Below are positions 19,563 to 28,251 of a stretch of 64,000 nucleotides of DNA, in pieces. The translations under genes were made by a program, and so were the position numbers. The DNA is from Corynebacterium aurimucosum. Lineage in GTDB: Bacteria > Actinomycetota > Actinomycetes > Mycobacteriales > Mycobacteriaceae. Numbering within the stretch: the stretch's first letter is position 1; the number at the start of each line of letters is the position of its first letter. The notes below the pieces were generated by a model. That model had not been told where the DNA came from, ran no database searches, and saw only the letters and a program-made list of their open reading frames with translations. The stretch lies in contig NZ_CP047048.1 of the NCBI RefSeq assembly GCF_030408555.1, positions 310,001 to 374,000 on the forward strand, given 5' to 3'.

Positions 19563-19759
19563 GATGTCCTCTAAGCTTCTATCTCGATTCTATGTTCTAA
19601 CAGAACTATAAAACACGCTTCGGACATCTATTCTGACCTGCGTCTATGCTAATAGTTGAGTGGGTGTTATGGGGTGTATATTTGCCTCTATAAACTAGGC
19701 GGGGGAGTGTCATCCTTCTGGCCCCACAGGAGCCCATCACGTACGTAAAATGGCGAACT

Positions 19760-20338
19760 ATGTTGCCTCGACTCCTCACTCTTGACAGCCTGGTTATCTC
19801 ACAGACCAAGTCCTTCATGCAGGATGAATTCCTGATCGCCGATGAACAAGGCGTGCCCGTCGGGACGATTCTGCAGTCGACGAGCCTGAAGGACATGTTC
19901 TTCAACTCCTCCCGCAGCCTCGAGGTTGCTTTTACCGATGAGCAAGGTAATCCGCAGCAGCCGCTCATGGTGATTAAGGATCCGCCGAACTTCGTGCGGG
20001 ATACCTATGAGGTGTACCTGCCGGGCGTCGAGAAGCCCATGGCGGTCGTAACTAAAAAATTCTCCCTCCTGAAGACGCGCCTGAGCTTGGAAATGGAGGG
20101 CTTCCCGGAGATCGAGATTGAAGGCGATGTCTGGGATTGGAATATCACGATTACTAGCCAAGGCCAGCCTCTAGCGGAAGTTCGCAATGAGTGGGCGGGC
20201 GTGGGCCGGTTCCTCGCTGGGAAGAATACGTACCGCCTCAGCATTGCGCCGGGGCTTGACCCGCAACAGCATGCCGGGCTGATTGGTGCGGTCATGTGCA
20301 TGGACATGCTGCGCACCAAGGCGCAGAGCAGCAGTTAG
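19760..20338 (+). CDS. LURP-one-related / tubby-like beta-barrel protein
   Basis: A 192-residue protein whose N-terminus ([15 protein letters not shown]) and strand pattern ([57 protein letters not shown]) fit the LURP-one-related/phospholipid scramblase-like fold. No transmembrane helix is evident. The conserved tail [15 protein letters not shown] is hydrophobic. The 197-bp upstream gap is AT-rich and should hold the promoter. The 3' end overlaps the convergent HAD phosphatase gene by 4 bp. The function of bacterial members is not established. Confidence 0.75.
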   Translation: MLPRLLTLDSLVISQTKSFMQDEFLIADEQGVPVGTILQSTSLKDMFFNSSRSLEVAFTDEQGNPQQPLMVIKDPPNFVRDTYEVYLPGVEKPMAVVTKKFSLLKTRLSLEMEGFPEIEIEGDVWDWNITITSQGQPLAEVRNEWAGVGRFLAGKNTYRLSIAPGLDPQQHAGLIGAVMCMDMLRTKAQSSS

Positions 20339-21390
20339 CGGCGCACGAAGCGCCAGCTGCCATAGGAGAAGAGCGCGGTGGCTAGCGCGGGGAGGCCATA
20401 AGTGCGCACGGCCTTGCGCACGGAGCGGTAGTCGCGGATGAGCCAGCCTTTTTCCTCTGCAATATCGCGCAGCTTGGAATCCGGATTAATGGCCACGGGG
20501 GTTCCCACCATGGAAAGCATCGGGACATCGTTGGCGCTGTCGGAGTAGGCGGTACAGCGCTCAAGATCGAGGTTCTCTAGTGTGGCGAGCGCCGCCACGG
20601 CGTGCTTCTTACCCGGCCCGTGGAGGATATCGCCCACGAGGCGGCCGGTGAAGCGGCCATCTTTGACCTCCGCCACGGTGCCGAGCGCGCCCGTGAAACC
20701 GAAACGCTGCGCCAGAATCTGCGCCAGCTGCACGGGGGTGGCCGTGACCAGCCATACCTGCTGGCCAGCGTCGAGGTGCATTTGCGCCAGCTGCTTCGTG
20801 CCCGGGTAGGCCTTGCGGGCCATGGATTGGTCCACGATGCTCTCGCACAAAGCCACCATTTCCTCCACTGAGCGGCCCTTGACAAACTCGAGCGCTTGCA
20901 CGCGCCCTGCGGCCACGTCGGCGGCGTTCTCCGAACCGGAAATCCGGAATTTTAGCTGCTTCCATGCGATGGGAAGGATTTCAGAAAGTTTGAAATAGCG
21001 GCGGCGTGCCAGCCCCAGAGCGAAGGACACGAGCGAGGACCCCTGGACCAAGGTGTTATCCACGTCGAAGAAGGCGGCAGCGCCGGCGTCCTGGGGGATG
21101 TCTGGGTCGGGCTCAGTGATGGAGCGCGCGCCGGCGGATTCGAAGGAGCCCCGAACGGAATCCACACCAGAGGAAAAAGCATCCAGGTCGATGCCGAAGA
21201 GGTGCTCTACCGCCGCGGCTGCCGACGCCTCACCGGCCGCCCTCTGGTGCTCTTCACCCAGCGGGGCGAAAGCCTGCTGCTCCAGGAAATTACGCAAGTT
21301 TCCCCTGCTTGCGGTCCAATTGGCAAGGAACTCACGGGGAGAATCGGGCATACCAGGAGGGGGCGGGAGAGGCACGCGTTCAGCTTTCAT
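20335..21390 (-). CDS. HAD-IB family phosphatase, SerB1-like
   Basis: A 351-residue protein. A roughly 100-residue N-terminal extension precedes a HAD-IB hydrolase with motif [11 protein letters not shown] (nucleophile Asp near residue 108), motif II VTATP, the motif III Lys in GPGKKHAV and motif [15 protein letters not shown]-terminal hydrophobic stretch ([16 protein letters not shown]) may associate with the membrane. Orthologues next to the hem genes in mycobacteria are annotated SerB1, possible phosphoserine phosphatase, but the substrate is not certain. Family members also include lysophosphatidate phosphatase-like enzymes. Confidence 0.88.
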   Translation of the reverse strand: MKAERVPLPPPPGMPDSPREFLANWTASRGNLRNFLEQQAFAPLGEEHQRAAGEASAAAAVEHLFGIDLDAFSSGVDSVRGSFESAGARSITEPDPDIPQDAGAAAFFDVDNTLVQGSSLVSFALGLARRRYFKLSEILPIAWKQLKFRISGSENAADVAAGRVQALEFVKGRSVEEMVALCESIVDQSMARKAYPGTKQLAQMHLDAGQQVWLVTATPVQLAQILAQRFGFTGALGTVAEVKDGRFTGRLVGDILHGPGKKHAVAALATLENLDLERCTAYSDSANDVPMLSMVGTPVAINPDSKLRDIAEEKGWLIRDYRSVRKAVRTYGLPALATALFSYGSWRFVRR

Positions 21391-21457
21391 AAGGCGGGAA
21401 GACTAACGTGTCCATAGTAAACCGCGAACCGTTCTACGTCCTATCGAGGAGTTCTTA

Positions 21458-21697
21458 ATGTCTCACGTCGTCGAGCTGATGGTGCGTACCACGTGCGGCT
21501 CCTGCGCGCGCGTTCTGGAGCAGATTACCCCGGTGGTCCGGCAGGCTGGGGCAGAGCTTAAAGTGCGCAACGTCGATGAGGATGCGGAGCTGGCCATGGA
21601 ATATGGTGATCGCGTCCCCGTTGTGGTGATTGATGGCGAGGAGTTCTCCTGCTGGGAAGTGGACAATGAGGAGCTAGCGCAGGCGTTGGTGGAGTAG
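21458..21697 (+). CDS. Glutaredoxin-like thiol-redox protein
   Basis: A 79-residue thioredoxin-fold protein. The N-terminal redox motif TTCGSCARV gives CGSC near residues 13-16. The cis-Pro segment is RVPVVVIDGEEF. It matches the small glutaredoxin-like protein next to hemA in mycobacteria (Rv0508 position). ATG at 21458 follows GAGGAG. It probably acts in cytosolic thiol-disulfide exchange, with mycothiol as a possible partner, though its actual role is unknown. Confidence 0.88.
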   Translation: MSHVVELMVRTTCGSCARVLEQITPVVRQAGAELKVRNVDEDAELAMEYGDRVPVVVIDGEEFSCWEVDNEELAQALVE

Positions 21698-21750
21698 CTT
21701 TCCTCGGGGACTCCCGCGAGTTTCGGAAACGAGCTGAAAACTAGTAGTCT

Positions 21751-21774
21751 TTTGGATGATCTATGTCATCCAAA
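21751..21774 (+). promoter_or_regulatory. Perfect 9-bp inverted repeat upstream of hemA
   Basis: TTTGGATGA (21751-21759) and TCATCCAAA (21766-21774) are separated by 6 bp and lie 29 bp before the hemA start. No T-tract follows. An operator or a 5' UTR hairpin is therefore more likely than a terminator. Confidence 0.6.
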
Positions 21775-21802
21775 GGGATGATGCAAAACTGGAGGGTAGT
21801 GC

Positions 21803-23179
21803 ATGAGTGTGCTCGTCGTGGGCATGTCGCATCAGTCGGCGCCGGTGGCGCTGCTGGAAAAGCTGAGCATGGACGAGACCGTGCAGAATGACACCTGCCG
21901 GGCCATGGTATCGGCAGGCTCGTTGACCGAGGCGATGATTATCTCCACCTGTAACCGCCTCGAGGTTTATACCGTCACGAGCTCTTTCCACACGGGCGTC
22001 CAGGATGTCGTGCGCAACCTCGCTGAAGTCTCCGGGGTGGAAGAGGAGAAGCTGCGCTCCTATCTTTATGTGCGCTATGCCGACGCCGCCGCCGAGCACC
22101 TCATGATGGTGGCCTCCGGCTTGGACTCGATGGTGGTGGGTGAGCAGCAAATCATCGGCCAGGTGCGCACCGCCTACCAGTTTGCTTCGGAGCAAGGAAC
22201 CGTCGGCCCGCGCATCCACGCGCTGGCACAGTCCGCGCTGCGTACCGGCAAGCGGGTGCATTCCGAAACTGAGATCGATGAGGCGGGCTCCTCCATGGTC
22301 TCCTTTGCTTTTGATCAGGCGCTAAGCCGCATGGGCAGGGAAGATCTCGCGGGCAAGCGAGTGCTCATTTTGGGCGCAGGTGCAATGGCTTCGCTGGCGG
22401 CAACGCACGCGGGGCGCCTGGGTGCGCACCTGATTATCGCGAACCGCACCATCGCCCGCGCGGAGCGCGTGGCGCAGCACGCCCATGAGGCGGGCGTGTA
22501 CGCAGACGTCATTGAATTCTCGGAGCGCGCCCAAGCCCTGCGCGATGTGGACGTGGCGATTTCCGCTACGGGAGCCCAGGGTTTCACAATTACGGCTGCC
22601 GACGTCGAGCGTTATCACGTGGCCGACCGCGAACTCATGCTCGTGGACCTGTCCCTGCCGCGCGATATTGATGATGCCGTGGCAGAGGCAGAGGGGGTCG
22701 ACCTGGTCAATATCGAACGTCTCAACAACTCGCTGCAGGCGGCCGATACCGATCTGGCAGCGGGTAGCAGCCCACACGCGCAGGCGCGGCGCATCGTCAG
22801 TGAAGAACTGGAAGCCTATGCTTCCGAGCAGCGCGTCCGCGACGTCGTCCCGGCCGTATCAGCCCTGCGCAAGCGCGCAGCAAACCTGGTCCAGTGCGAG
22901 CTAGCGCGGATGGAGCAGAAGCACCCCGAGTTGGACGAGCGCCAGATGGGAGATATCAATCGCGCGCTCAAGCGCGTTGCGGATAAGCTGCTCCACGAGC
23001 CCACGGTTCGTGCGAAGCAGCTCGCAGCTAACTCTGGCACCGTAAGCCATGAGACCGCGTTGCAGGAACTCTTTGGACTCCACTTGGAGGGCAGCGGCGT
23101 AGCAGTAGACATGGCAGATCTGCCGGATGCCGCGCAGATGGAAGCCGCGGAAAGTACTAAGGAAGAAAAGGACGCATAG
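21803..23179 (+). CDS. hemA: Glutamyl-tRNA reductase
   Basis: A 458-residue enzyme that reduces Glu-tRNA(Glu) to glutamate-1-semialdehyde with NADPH, the first committed step of the C5 heme pathway. The catalytic Cys50 lies in STCNRLEVYT. The tRNA/dimer signature is MMVASGLDSMVVGEQQIIGQ, and the NADPH domain contains RVLILGAGAMASLAATH. A C-terminal helical dimerisation domain follows. ATG at 21803 is preceded by GGAGGG. The gene ends directly against hemC with no spacer, so the two are co-translated. A perfect inverted repeat precedes the gene. Confidence 0.97.
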   Translation: MSVLVVGMSHQSAPVALLEKLSMDETVQNDTCRAMVSAGSLTEAMIISTCNRLEVYTVTSSFHTGVQDVVRNLAEVSGVEEEKLRSYLYVRYADAAAEHLMMVASGLDSMVVGEQQIIGQVRTAYQFASEQGTVGPRIHALAQSALRTGKRVHSETEIDEAGSSMVSFAFDQALSRMGREDLAGKRVLILGAGAMASLAATHAGRLGAHLIIANRTIARAERVAQHAHEAGVYADVIEFSERAQALRDVDVAISATGAQGFTITAADVERYHVADRELMLVDLSLPRDIDDAVAEAEGVDLVNIERLNNSLQAADTDLAAGSSPHAQARRIVSEELEAYASEQRVRDVVPAVSALRKRAANLVQCELARMEQKHPELDERQMGDINRALKRVADKLLHEPTVRAKQLAANSGTVSHETALQELFGLHLEGSGVAVDMADLPDAAQMEAAESTKEEKDA

Positions 23180-24070
23180 ATGTTGAAGATCGGTACCCGA
23201 GGATCCCTCTTAGCCACTACTCAGTCGGGCCACGTGCAGGAGTGGTTGCAGCAGGAAGGCTATGAGGCCGAGCTGCACATCGTTACCACGCAGGGTGACG
23301 TCAACATGGCTCCTGTGGAGCGCATCGGCGTGGGTGTGTTTACGCAGGCCCTGCGTGAGGCCGTCGACCGCGGCGAGTGTGAGATCGCAGTGCACTCCTT
23401 CAAGGACCTTCCCACGGCTGCCGACGAGCGTTTCGACCTCGTGGTGCCGCAGCGCCAGGACGTCCGTGAGGCGCTCATCGCCCGCGATGGTCTGACCCTC
23501 AAGGAGCTGCCGGAGGGCGCACGTGTGGGTACCTCCGCGCCGCGGCGCATCAGTCAGCTGCGCGCTATGCGCCCGGACCTGGACATCCGTCCGCTGCGCG
23601 GCAACATCGATACCCGCATGGGCAAGGTCACCAGCGGCGAGCTCGACGCCGTCCTCCTGGCCTACGCTGGCCTCGTGCGCGCGGGCTATGCTGATCGCGC
23701 CACCGAGGTTTTCGATCCGGAGGTCTTCATGCCCGCGCCTGCGCAGGGCGCGCTGGCTATCGAGGCCGTCAAGGGAACTGAGGCAGCGAAGGCCATCGCC
23801 TTGCTTGCCGACGCCCCCGCCACCGCCGCCACCCGCGCCGAGCGCACCGTGCTCTCCCAGCTGGAGGCCGGTTGCACCGCGCCGGTCGCTGCCACTTCCC
23901 ACTGGGAAGGCGAGCAGCTGGTCGTTCGCGGCGGTGTCTTCGCCCTCGACGGCTCCCGTCAGCTCATCGCTCAGGCCCAGGGCTCGGCAAGCGAGGCAGA
24001 AGAATTGGGACGTGCAATCTCCAAGGAGCTCTTCGCTCAGGGCGCTGCGGACGTGCTGGCAGCGGAATAA
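23180..24070 (+). CDS. hemC: Hydroxymethylbilane synthase (porphobilinogen deaminase)
   Basis: A 296-residue enzyme that joins four porphobilinogens into hydroxymethylbilane. The family signature [13 protein letters not shown] is at the N-terminus. Substrate-binding segments include [22 protein letters not shown] and [11 protein letters not shown]. The dipyrromethane cofactor attaches to Cys232 in [11 protein letters not shown]. The start codon follows the hemA stop immediately. Two hairpins and a terminator-like element separate it from hemD. Confidence 0.97.
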   Translation: MLKIGTRGSLLATTQSGHVQEWLQQEGYEAELHIVTTQGDVNMAPVERIGVGVFTQALREAVDRGECEIAVHSFKDLPTAADERFDLVVPQRQDVREALIARDGLTLKELPEGARVGTSAPRRISQLRAMRPDLDIRPLRGNIDTRMGKVTSGELDAVLLAYAGLVRAGYADRATEVFDPEVFMPAPAQGALAIEAVKGTEAAKAIALLADAPATAATRAERTVLSQLEAGCTAPVAATSHWEGEQLVVRGGVFALDGSRQLIAQAQGSASEAEELGRAISKELFAQGAADVLAAE

Positions 24071-24146
24071 CCGCACGTAATTTTTGCTTTGGGGCCTTTT
24101 CCTTTAGTGTGTATCTAGCACACGATCATTGAGAGCAATGATTTAG

Positions 24147-24172
24147 GCCCCCTTAACTCGCGAGTGAGGGGC
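24147..24172 (+). terminator. Terminator-like hairpin between hemC and hemD
   Basis: GCCCC at 24147 pairs with GGGGC at 24168-24172 around an inner CTCGCGAG palindrome. TTTCTTGT follows. An additional perfect hairpin (ATCATTG/CAATGAT, 24125-24142) lies just before it. Confidence 0.65.
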
Positions 24173-24249
24173 TTTCTTGTCTCCACTCCCGTGCCTGCCA
24201 CAGCGGTGGCGCCGGGGCACTCGGAATCCACAAACTAGAAAAGAACCTT

Positions 24250-25932
24250 ATGAGCAATGCCGTTCCGGATACCCAGCCTGAGCTGGGTAAGTCTGATCTG
24301 GGCAAAGTCGTCTTCGTCGGTGCCGGACCAGGTAATCCCGACCTGCTGACCGTTCGCGCCCGCGAGGTTCTGGAGACGACCGCCAACGTCGTTACCGACC
24401 CGGGGGTCTCGCAGGGCGTGCGTGACATGGTGGCGCAGCAGGTGCCGGTTCCGCAGGAGCTTCTCGACGCCGCCGAGGAAGAGTACGAGCGCATCTGCGC
24501 CGCCGCCAAGGAAGCGGGCGCACGCCGCAAACCGCCGCGCCCGGCACCGCCGACGGCAGCGGTCTTTGAGGAGGTCGAGGGGGACGTCGTCACGCAACTG
24601 CGTAACGCGCTCGAGCGCGCCGAGGGGCACGACGTGATCCGTCTGGTTACCGGTAACCCGCTCAACCGTGAGTCCATCAAGGCGGAGATCACCGCCGTGG
24701 CCAATGCGGGCATGGAATTCCAGGTGGTCCCGGGTATGTCTCTGCCTTCGACGGTTCCCTCCTTCGCAGGCATTGCTCTCGGTGCGACCTATACTGAGGC
24801 CGACATCACGGAAGGCGCGGACTGGGATGCGCTGGCCACCGCGACGCAGCCGCTGGTTTTGCAGGCTACGGCAGATGACCTGCCGGTTATTTCCGCCGAG
24901 CTGGTGGAGCGCGGGATGCCCGCGGAGACGGAAGCATACGTCACCGTCCACGGCACCACGCGCCTGCAGCGCACGCACGAGACCACGCTGGGAACACTCG
25001 GCAAGCTTGACGCTGAGCTGCCGGGCGAGCTCGTGGTCACGCTGGGGCGCAGCTTTGATGATCGCTCGAAGTATTCCTGGTGGGAGAACCGTTCGCTCTA
25101 TGGTTGGCGCGTGCTGGTGCCGCGCACGAAGGAGCAGGCCGCAGCGATGAGCGCCCGACTGGCTGGCCACGGCGCCATCCCGCAGTCGGTGCCCACTATT
25201 TCCGTGGAGCCGCCGCGCAACCCGGCGCAGATGGATCGCGCCATCAAGGGTATTGTCGAGGGCCGCTACAAGTGGGTCGTGTTCACCTCCGTCAATGCGG
25301 TGAGCGCGGTGTGGAAGAAGATCGCGGAGCTCGGCCTCGATGCTCGCGACTTCGCCGGCGTGCACCTCGCTGCGGTGGGGCAGAAGACCGCCGATGCTAT
25401 TCGCGCCAAAGGCATGGTCCCGGAGCTTTTGCCGCCGGCGACGAAGCAGAACGCCGAGGGCCTCGTGGAGGTCTTCCCCAACTACGTTGAGGATATCGAC
25501 GCCGTGGGGCGTGTACTGCTGCCGCGCGCCGATATCGCCGGCGAGGCGCTGGTGACGGGCCTGCTGGACTTGGGCTGGGAAGTCGATGATGTCGTGGCCT
25601 ACCGCACCGTCCGTGCGGCCCCGCCGGCCGCGGAGATCCGCGACATGATCAAGACTGGCGGCTTCGACGCCGTTGCCTTTACCTCGCCGTCGACGGTGCG
25701 CAACCTCGTCGGCATTGCGGGCAAGCCGCATGCCCGCACCATCATCGCCTGCATTGGCCCCTCCACCAAGGCGGCGGCTGAGGAGGTGGGCCTGCGCGTG
25801 GACGTGGTCCCGGAGGTCGCGGATGTGCCGATGCTTGTCGACGCCCTCGCTGACCACGTCGCCGCCCTGCGTGCTGCCGGCAACCTGCCAGCTCCGCGCA
25901 AGAAGCGCCGCTCGCGCAAGAAGACGGCGTAG
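24250..25932 (+). CDS. hemD: HemD: uroporphyrinogen-III synthase fused to a degenerate uroporphyrin methyltransferase-like domain
   Basis: A 560-residue two-domain protein. Residues 18-280 resemble a CobA/CysG-type SAM methyltransferase, with an intact GAGPGNPDLLT loop and VVPGMSLPSTVPSFAGIAL. The region that is normally KGGDPFVFGRGGEE reads LVTGNPLNRESIKAE, so methylation activity is doubtful. Residues 285-545 are the HemD domain (WRVLVPRTKEQAAAMSARL, VFTSVNAVSAVW, DAVAFTSPSTVRNLV), which closes and inverts ring D of hydroxymethylbilane. A Lys/Arg-rich tail (RKKRRSRKKTA) ends the protein. The same fused, degenerate layout occurs in mycobacterial HemD. ATG at 24250 follows GAAAAGAACC. Confidence 0.93.
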   Translation: MSNAVPDTQPELGKSDLGKVVFVGAGPGNPDLLTVRAREVLETTANVVTDPGVSQGVRDMVAQQVPVPQELLDAAEEEYERICAAAKEAGARRKPPRPAPPTAAVFEEVEGDVVTQLRNALERAEGHDVIRLVTGNPLNRESIKAEITAVANAGMEFQVVPGMSLPSTVPSFAGIALGATYTEADITEGADWDALATATQPLVLQATADDLPVISAELVERGMPAETEAYVTVHGTTRLQRTHETTLGTLGKLDAELPGELVVTLGRSFDDRSKYSWWENRSLYGWRVLVPRTKEQAAAMSARLAGHGAIPQSVPTISVEPPRNPAQMDRAIKGIVEGRYKWVVFTSVNAVSAVWKKIAELGLDARDFAGVHLAAVGQKTADAIRAKGMVPELLPPATKQNAEGLVEVFPNYVEDIDAVGRVLLPRADIAGEALVTGLLDLGWEVDDVVAYRTVRAAPPAAEIRDMIKTGGFDAVAFTSPSTVRNLVGIAGKPHARTIIACIGPSTKAAAEEVGLRVDVVPEVADVPMLVDALADHVAALRAAGNLPAPRKKRRSRKKTA

Positions 25933-26017
25933 ACCGCTTCTGGGCGGGCAGGTAAGGGGCGACTAGAGTCGGGAAGGTAGTTCAATTTTCTCGTAGCTCA
26001 AAGGAGAGTTTTTACTC

Positions 26018-26995
26018 ATGAGCATTGCTCGCCGCCCCCGCCGCCTACGTCAGAACCCGGCTTTTCGGGATTTGGTTGCGGAAACGTCGCTGCGCCCCTC
26101 CGACCTCATCCTCCCGATGTTCGTGGTCGACGGTCTGAACGAACCCCGTGACATCCCCTCCATGCCGGGCGTGCAGCAGCACAGCCTGGATTCCCTCAAG
26201 CGTGCCGCGCACGAGGCTCTCGATGCGGGCGTGACCTGCGTTGACCTCTTCGGCGTGCCGCGTGAGGAAGACAAGGACGCGACCGGCTCCGTGGCCTGGG
26301 ACCCACAGGGCATCCTCAACGTGGCGATTGCGGAGCTGCGCCAGGAATTCGGCGATGACCTCATTGTCATGGCGGATACCTGCCTCGATGAATTCACCTC
26401 CCACGGCCACTGCGGCGTGGTCGATGATCAAGGCCGCGTGCTCAACGATGAAACCGTGGAGCTCTACCAGGACATGGCCCGCTCCCAGGCCCGCGCTGGA
26501 GCACACATGGTCAGCCCGTCCGGCATGATGGATGGACAGATTGCCGCCATCCGTGAGGCTCTCGATGAAGCCGGCCACGAGGATGTTGCGATCATGGCCT
26601 ACTCGGCCAAGTACGCCTCGGCCTTCTTCGGCCCCTTCCGCGATGCCGTGGGTTCCTCCCTGGAGGGCGACCGCCGTACCTACCAGCAGGACCCGCGCAA
26701 TTTCCGCGAGTCCATGCTGGAGGTAGACCTGGACATCGAGGAAGGCGCGGACATCGTCATGGTTAAGCCTGGCCTGCCGTACCTCGATGTGCTGGCCGGT
26801 GCTGTCGAGCGCTCCTCCGTGCCGGTAGCTGTCTACCAGGTCTCCGGCGAGTACGCGATGATTCAGGCCGCTTCCCAGAACGGGTGGATCGATGGCGAGG
26901 CCGTTATGCTGGAGTCCTTGACCGCGTTCAAGCGTGCGGGCGCGGATCAGATCCTGACCTACTTCGCCACGGACGCCGCCCGCTTGCTCAAGTAA
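26018..26995 (+). CDS. hemB: Delta-aminolevulinic acid dehydratase (porphobilinogen synthase)
   Basis: A 325-residue enzyme that condenses two 5-aminolevulinates into porphobilinogen. RRPRRLRQNPAFRDLVAET is a typical N-terminus. The metal-site region MADTCLDEFTSHGHCGVVDDQG keeps few Cys and so fits an Asp-rich, Mg-type site. Schiff-base lysines lie in MAYSAKYASAFFGPFRDA and IVMVKPGLPYLD. ATG at 26018 follows AAAGGAGAG. Two small membrane protein genes follow within 10 bp. Confidence 0.97.
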   Translation: MSIARRPRRLRQNPAFRDLVAETSLRPSDLILPMFVVDGLNEPRDIPSMPGVQQHSLDSLKRAAHEALDAGVTCVDLFGVPREEDKDATGSVAWDPQGILNVAIAELRQEFGDDLIVMADTCLDEFTSHGHCGVVDDQGRVLNDETVELYQDMARSQARAGAHMVSPSGMMDGQIAAIREALDEAGHEDVAIMAYSAKYASAFFGPFRDAVGSSLEGDRRTYQQDPRNFRESMLEVDLDIEEGADIVMVKPGLPYLDVLAGAVERSSVPVAVYQVSGEYAMIQAASQNGWIDGEAVMLESLTAFKRAGADQILTYFATDAARLLK

Positions 26996-27005
26996 AAGGA
27001 GAATC

Positions 27006-27719
27006 GTGACGTTCAGCCCGAACACTACGCCGTCGGCCCACAGGCCGGCGAAGCAGGATACGGAGCCGGATAAGGAGCAGACCAAGCGCACCGAAGCCGT
27101 CTCCCTCATGCTCAAGGTGTGGACCGTTGCCTTGGTACTCGAGGTGGTGCACCTGGTCTTGAGTATCGTGCTGACCCTGCTGAATAGGGAAGAGCTCTTT
27201 GCCCAGGCCCGCACTACGGCGGAGTCCGCAGCGGAGAAGTCCGGGCAGGACGTCAGCGATGCCCTCGTACAGCTCGTGGGCTATGGCTCGGTGGCCTTCA
27301 GCTCGCTGATTTCACTCGCCATCGTGGTGCTGTTGGGCATCATGCTGGGCTTTATACACAAGAACTCCAAGGCAGCCGGTACTGGCCGGCGCCTGTGGTT
27401 TGCCTTCTCCCTCTACTTTGGCCTCCGCGTGCTCATCGTCTTCATCAGCAGCCCCGCCGGGGCGAGCGCGCCGGATTGGCTCTTCCTGCTTGATGGTGCC
27501 GTGCAGATCCTCGTCGGCGTGGCGGCCGTGATGGGCTTGATGTTCTCCACCAAGGAAGAGGTACTTGAATACACCGGCGAAATGGAGCAGCTGCGCCAGA
27601 TGCGCAAGGAGATGGAGGAGCAGCGCCGCCAGGAAAACCTGGAGGAGCGCGAGAAGAAGGACAAGGACAATAAAGAAAAGGACAGGGAGAAAGAAGACCG
27701 CAAGGACGGCAAGCGATGA
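27006..27719 (+). CDS. Membrane protein with charged C-terminal coiled-coil tail
   Basis: A 237-residue protein. A hydrophilic N-terminus (1-35) is followed by about four hydrophobic segments between residues 36 and 185. The tail after residue 195 is almost wholly Glu, Arg, Lys and Asp (MRKEMEEQRRQENLEEREKKDKDNKE) and should form a long cytosolic coiled coil. GTG at 27006 is 10 bp after hemB, and the stop overlaps the next start by 4 bp. Two membrane proteins occupy this place in related actinobacteria (Rv0513/Rv0514 region). A supporting role in the heme operon cannot be shown. Confidence 0.82.
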   Translation: MTFSPNTTPSAHRPAKQDTEPDKEQTKRTEAVSLMLKVWTVALVLEVVHLVLSIVLTLLNREELFAQARTTAESAAEKSGQDVSDALVQLVGYGSVAFSSLISLAIVVLLGIMLGFIHKNSKAAGTGRRLWFAFSLYFGLRVLIVFISSPAGASAPDWLFLLDGAVQILVGVAAVMGLMFSTKEEVLEYTGEMEQLRQMRKEMEEQRRQENLEEREKKDKDNKEKDREKEDRKDGKR

Positions 27720-28213
27720 GCGAGCGCCCCGGCCCCGCGGACTATAACCGTCGCCCACGCCGCCCTAAGAAGCAGGGCGAGCAGGACTTTTCCACTTGGC
27801 CTTCCCAGCTGCGCATTGCCTACTGGGTCTGTGTCATCGCCGCAATCGTCATGCTCACCGCCGGGATGGTGGGCCTCTTCGGCTCCTATACATCGGTGAC
27901 GAACACCCAGCTCAGCCCAGAGCAGGTGGACTATATCCGCTTCAACACACGTTTCACGGCCATCTCCAACGTGGTGGGTGCCGTCGTCATTGCGGCGTGC
28001 TCCGCGCAGCTGGCGAGTGGCTCGATATGGGCGCGTCGCATCATTACCGCGGTGTCTGCTTACATCATGTTCGTCAGCATTGCGGCGCTGATCGCGGGCG
28101 TGGGCGGGCTGCTCTTGTTGCTTATCCCGATGGCGCTCATGGTGGCCATCTACTTCCTCTTTCACCCGGATTCGACGGCTTTCATTAAGGCCCGCCGAGC
28201 CCAAAACTCCTGA
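27716..28213 (+). CDS. Small four-helix membrane protein
   Basis: A 165-residue protein. A basic N-terminus (residues 1-38) precedes four predicted membrane helices: IAYWVCVIAAIVMLTAGMVGLF, FTAISNVVGAVVIAACSAQL, IITAVSAYIMFVSIAALIAG and LLLLLIPMALMVAIYFLF. It is translationally coupled (ATGA) to the preceding membrane protein gene and lies upstream of hemE. No catalytic motif is seen and no function is recognised. Confidence 0.82.
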   Translation: MSERPGPADYNRRPRRPKKQGEQDFSTWPSQLRIAYWVCVIAAIVMLTAGMVGLFGSYTSVTNTQLSPEQVDYIRFNTRFTAISNVVGAVVIAACSAQLASGSIWARRIITAVSAYIMFVSIAALIAGVGGLLLLLIPMALMVAIYFLFHPDSTAFIKARRAQNS

Positions 28214-28251
28214 TTGGCGCCTACTCCAACTTTTGATTCATAATGGACGGT

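Noticed and set aside
24235..25857. Antisense ORF of 540 codons over hemD
   Set aside because: It lies wholly opposite hemD, is His/Arg-rich and results from high GC codon positions.
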